7,561 nucleotides of DNA. It comes from Mycobacterium sp. (GTDB lineage: Bacteria > Actinomycetota > Actinomycetes > Mycobacteriales > Mycobacteriaceae). The notes under the pieces were generated by a model. It worked only from the letters and a program-made list of their open reading frames with translations. It was not told the DNA's origin and ran no database searches. The stretch is taken from positions 3,577-11,137 of the forward strand of contig JAHFVB010000103.1 in NCBI GenBank assembly GCA_023264755.1, written 5' to 3'. Position numbers and translations under genes: made by a program. Shown piece by piece: positions 6,801-7,561 of the stretch. Each line of letters opens with the position of its first letter. The stretch's first letter is position 1.

Positions 6801-6840
6801 ACGGCACCGCAGAGCTCGTCATCGGCTTCTGCGGTGCCGT
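6801..6840 (-). terminator. Hairpin terminator candidate downstream of erp (no U-tract)
   Basis: ACGGCACCGCAGA (6801-6813) and TCTGCGGTGCCGT (6828-6840) are exact inverted complements, giving a GC-rich 13-bp stem with a 14-base loop. On the minus strand it begins 12 nt past the erp stop codon, the expected place for a terminator. No run of T follows in either direction, as is common for mycobacterial hairpin terminators. It would separate erp from the amidase gene on the same strand. It could alternatively protect the mRNA 3' end. Confidence 0.65.
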
Positions 6841-6852
6841 CTGCAGCAGGAC

Positions 6853-7561
6853 CTAGGGGATCGCGGGGGCCGCGGCGGCCGGTGCCGCAGCTGCGGCCGC
6901 CGGTGCCGACTTGATGGCACCCATGATCGCCGGCATGACCATGCCCTTGAGCAGGTCGATGGCTTGTCCGGCGCCCAGCGTCTGAGCCGCGCTGCTCAGA
7001 TCGCCGAGCAAACCGCCACCCCCGCCGCCACTGCCGAGTCCGCCGAGGCCGCCGGAAGCCGCGCCCAGCGACGGGTCGCCGCCGAGCAGCGGGTACGTCC
7101 CGGCCGACGGGTCGAGCCCGACGGGGGACGAGATCGGCACCTCGCCGGGCAGGCCGGCCGGAGTGGTCAGTCCGCCCGCGCCGAGGCCGGCGGGAGTGGT
7201 CAGTCCGCCTGCGCCGGGGAGGCCGGCCGGGCTGGTCAGCGCGGGGTTCGTCAGGGCGGGGTTGGTCAGCGAGGTGTCACCCAGCGCGGGGGTCGTCAGA
7301 CCCGGCGTGGTGGCTCCCGGCGCAGTCAGGCCTGGCGTCGTCAGCCCCGGCGTCGTCAATCCGGGAGACGTGAGTCCCGGAGAGGTCAGTCCCGGGGAGG
7401 TCAGGCCGGGGGAGGTCAGGCCGGGGGAGGTCAGGCCGGGCGAGGTCAGGCCGGGGGAGGTCAGGCCGGGGGAGGTCAGCCCCGTCGAGGCCGCGTCGCC
7501 GGAACCCGTCAGCAGGCCCGTGGGCATCGGCGGCAGATTGACGCCGAACTGGGACAGTCCC
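6853..7561 (-). CDS. erp: Exported repetitive protein Erp (PirG), 5' end outside window
   Basis: Exported, surface-associated mycobacterial protein required for full virulence and normal envelope in species where it was studied; it has no known enzymatic activity. The window holds the last 235 codons. An ATG at 7525-7527 is internal, not the start. The frame continues to the window edge as GLSQFGVNLPP, closely like M. tuberculosis Erp (GLSQFGINIPP, from memory), so the signal sequence and roughly 65 residues are missing. Order: LTGSGDAAS; TGLTS plus seven exact PGLTS and five degenerate pentapeptides; PALTN-type units; two copies of GAGGLTTPAGL; the conserved PVGLDP and GTYPLL segment; a Gly-run; the conserved AQTLGAGQAIDLLKGM-type helix; and an Ala/Pro-rich C-terminus with hydrophobic character. 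The repeat region is species-variable, while the flanks are conserved. It is followed by a hairpin terminator, then the amidase on the same strand. Confidence 0.96.
   Translation of the reverse strand, partial: GLSQFGVNLPPMPTGLLTGSGDAASTGLTSPGLTSPGLTSPGLTSPGLTSPGLTSPGLTSPGLTSPGLTTPGLTTPGLTAPGATTPGLTTPALGDTSLTNPALTNPALTSPAGLPGAGGLTTPAGLGAGGLTTPAGLPGEVPISSPVGLDPSAGTYPLLGGDPSLGAASGGLGGLGSGGGGGGLLGDLSSAAQTLGAGQAIDLLKGMVMPAIMGAIKSAPAAAAAAPAAAAPAIP
7150..7215 (-). repeat. Two tandem 33-bp copies encoding GAGGLTTPAGL within erp
   Basis: The copies at 7183-7215 and 7150-7182 differ at 3 of 33 bases, all synonymous, so the 11-residue peptide is repeated exactly. The unit itself contains a pentapeptide-like GLTTP, so it looks like a composite derived from the older pentapeptide array and then duplicated. 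Confidence 0.85.
7291..7485 (-). repeat. Thirteen-unit 15-bp tandem array encoding PGLTS pentapeptides in erp
   Basis: In protein order: TGLTS (7471-7485), seven PGLTS (7366-7470), then PGLTT, PGLTT, PGLTA, PGATT and PGLTT (7291-7365). The first five PGLTS units (7396-7470) have identical codons except for one TCC/TCG change. Later units differ increasingly in codons and then in residues. This gradient suggests that copy number changes mostly at the N-terminal side of the array. Confidence 0.95.

Noticed and set aside
7525..7527. ATG as the start of erp.
   Set aside because: The frame continues upstream with GLSQFGVNLPP, conserved in Erp, and a start here would leave an exported protein without a signal sequence.
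6661..7561. A + strand frame with an ATG at 6661 that stays open to the window end (about 300 codons), antisense to erp and starting beside the amidase start.
   Set aside because: Its codons are register-aligned with erp, so stops would need TTA, CTA or TCA in erp, which are rare at this GC content. The product is Arg/Gly/Gln-rich low-complexity sequence and no ribosome-binding site precedes it.
1..7561. A novel defence, mobile or secondary-metabolite system.
   Set aside because: All six genes belong to known core mycobacterial envelope families in a conserved order. There are no transposase, integrase, tRNA or att-like sites, and no composition break is evident by eye.

Overview
The window is high-GC actinobacterial DNA and almost certainly comes from a Mycobacterium, most likely a non-tuberculous species (e.g. 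Mycolicibacterium). The evidence is an Erp (PirG) protein with PGLTS pentapeptide repeats, a secreted PGRP-type amidase ending in LGFP repeats, a coiled-coil-type MmpL transporter, and the gene order. As I recall it, the order erp - amidase - HAD phosphatase - tandem acyltransferases matches M. tuberculosis Rv3810, Rv3811, Rv3813c and Rv3814c-Rv3816c, here read in the opposite orientation.

Layout. Positions 1-2621 (+) hold an mmpL gene that has lost its 5' end at the window edge. After a 53-bp gap containing a plausible leaderless promoter come three tightly packed + strand genes: acyltransferase A (2675-3451), acyltransferase B (3457-4197, 5 bp later) and a Cof-type HAD phosphatase (4197-5009, sharing one base with the previous stop). 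They converge on the secreted amidase gene (5047-6654, -) with only 37 bp between stop codons. The 198-bp gap 6655-6852 is well structured. From the amidase outwards it holds a candidate leaderless promoter with a 9-bp direct repeat, a small hairpin, an exact array of seven 11-bp units, and a 13-bp-stem hairpin just past the erp stop codon. The 3' part of erp (6853-7561, -) fills the rest and runs off the window.

How the genes fit together. All six belong to envelope biology. MmpL proteins export lipids or siderophores across the inner membrane. The two PlsC-like enzymes probably acylate a lipid precursor at the inner face. The HAD protein probably dephosphorylates a small phosphorylated metabolite. 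The amidase and Erp act outside the membrane. Coupling of the three middle genes is visible in the sequence. A shared pathway with mmpL is only inference.

I found no mobile element, CRISPR array, RNA gene, toxin-antitoxin pair or defence system. The window reads as conserved core chromosome. The most interesting parts are the structured erp-amidase gap, the layered repeats in erp, and the unusual acyltransferase pair.
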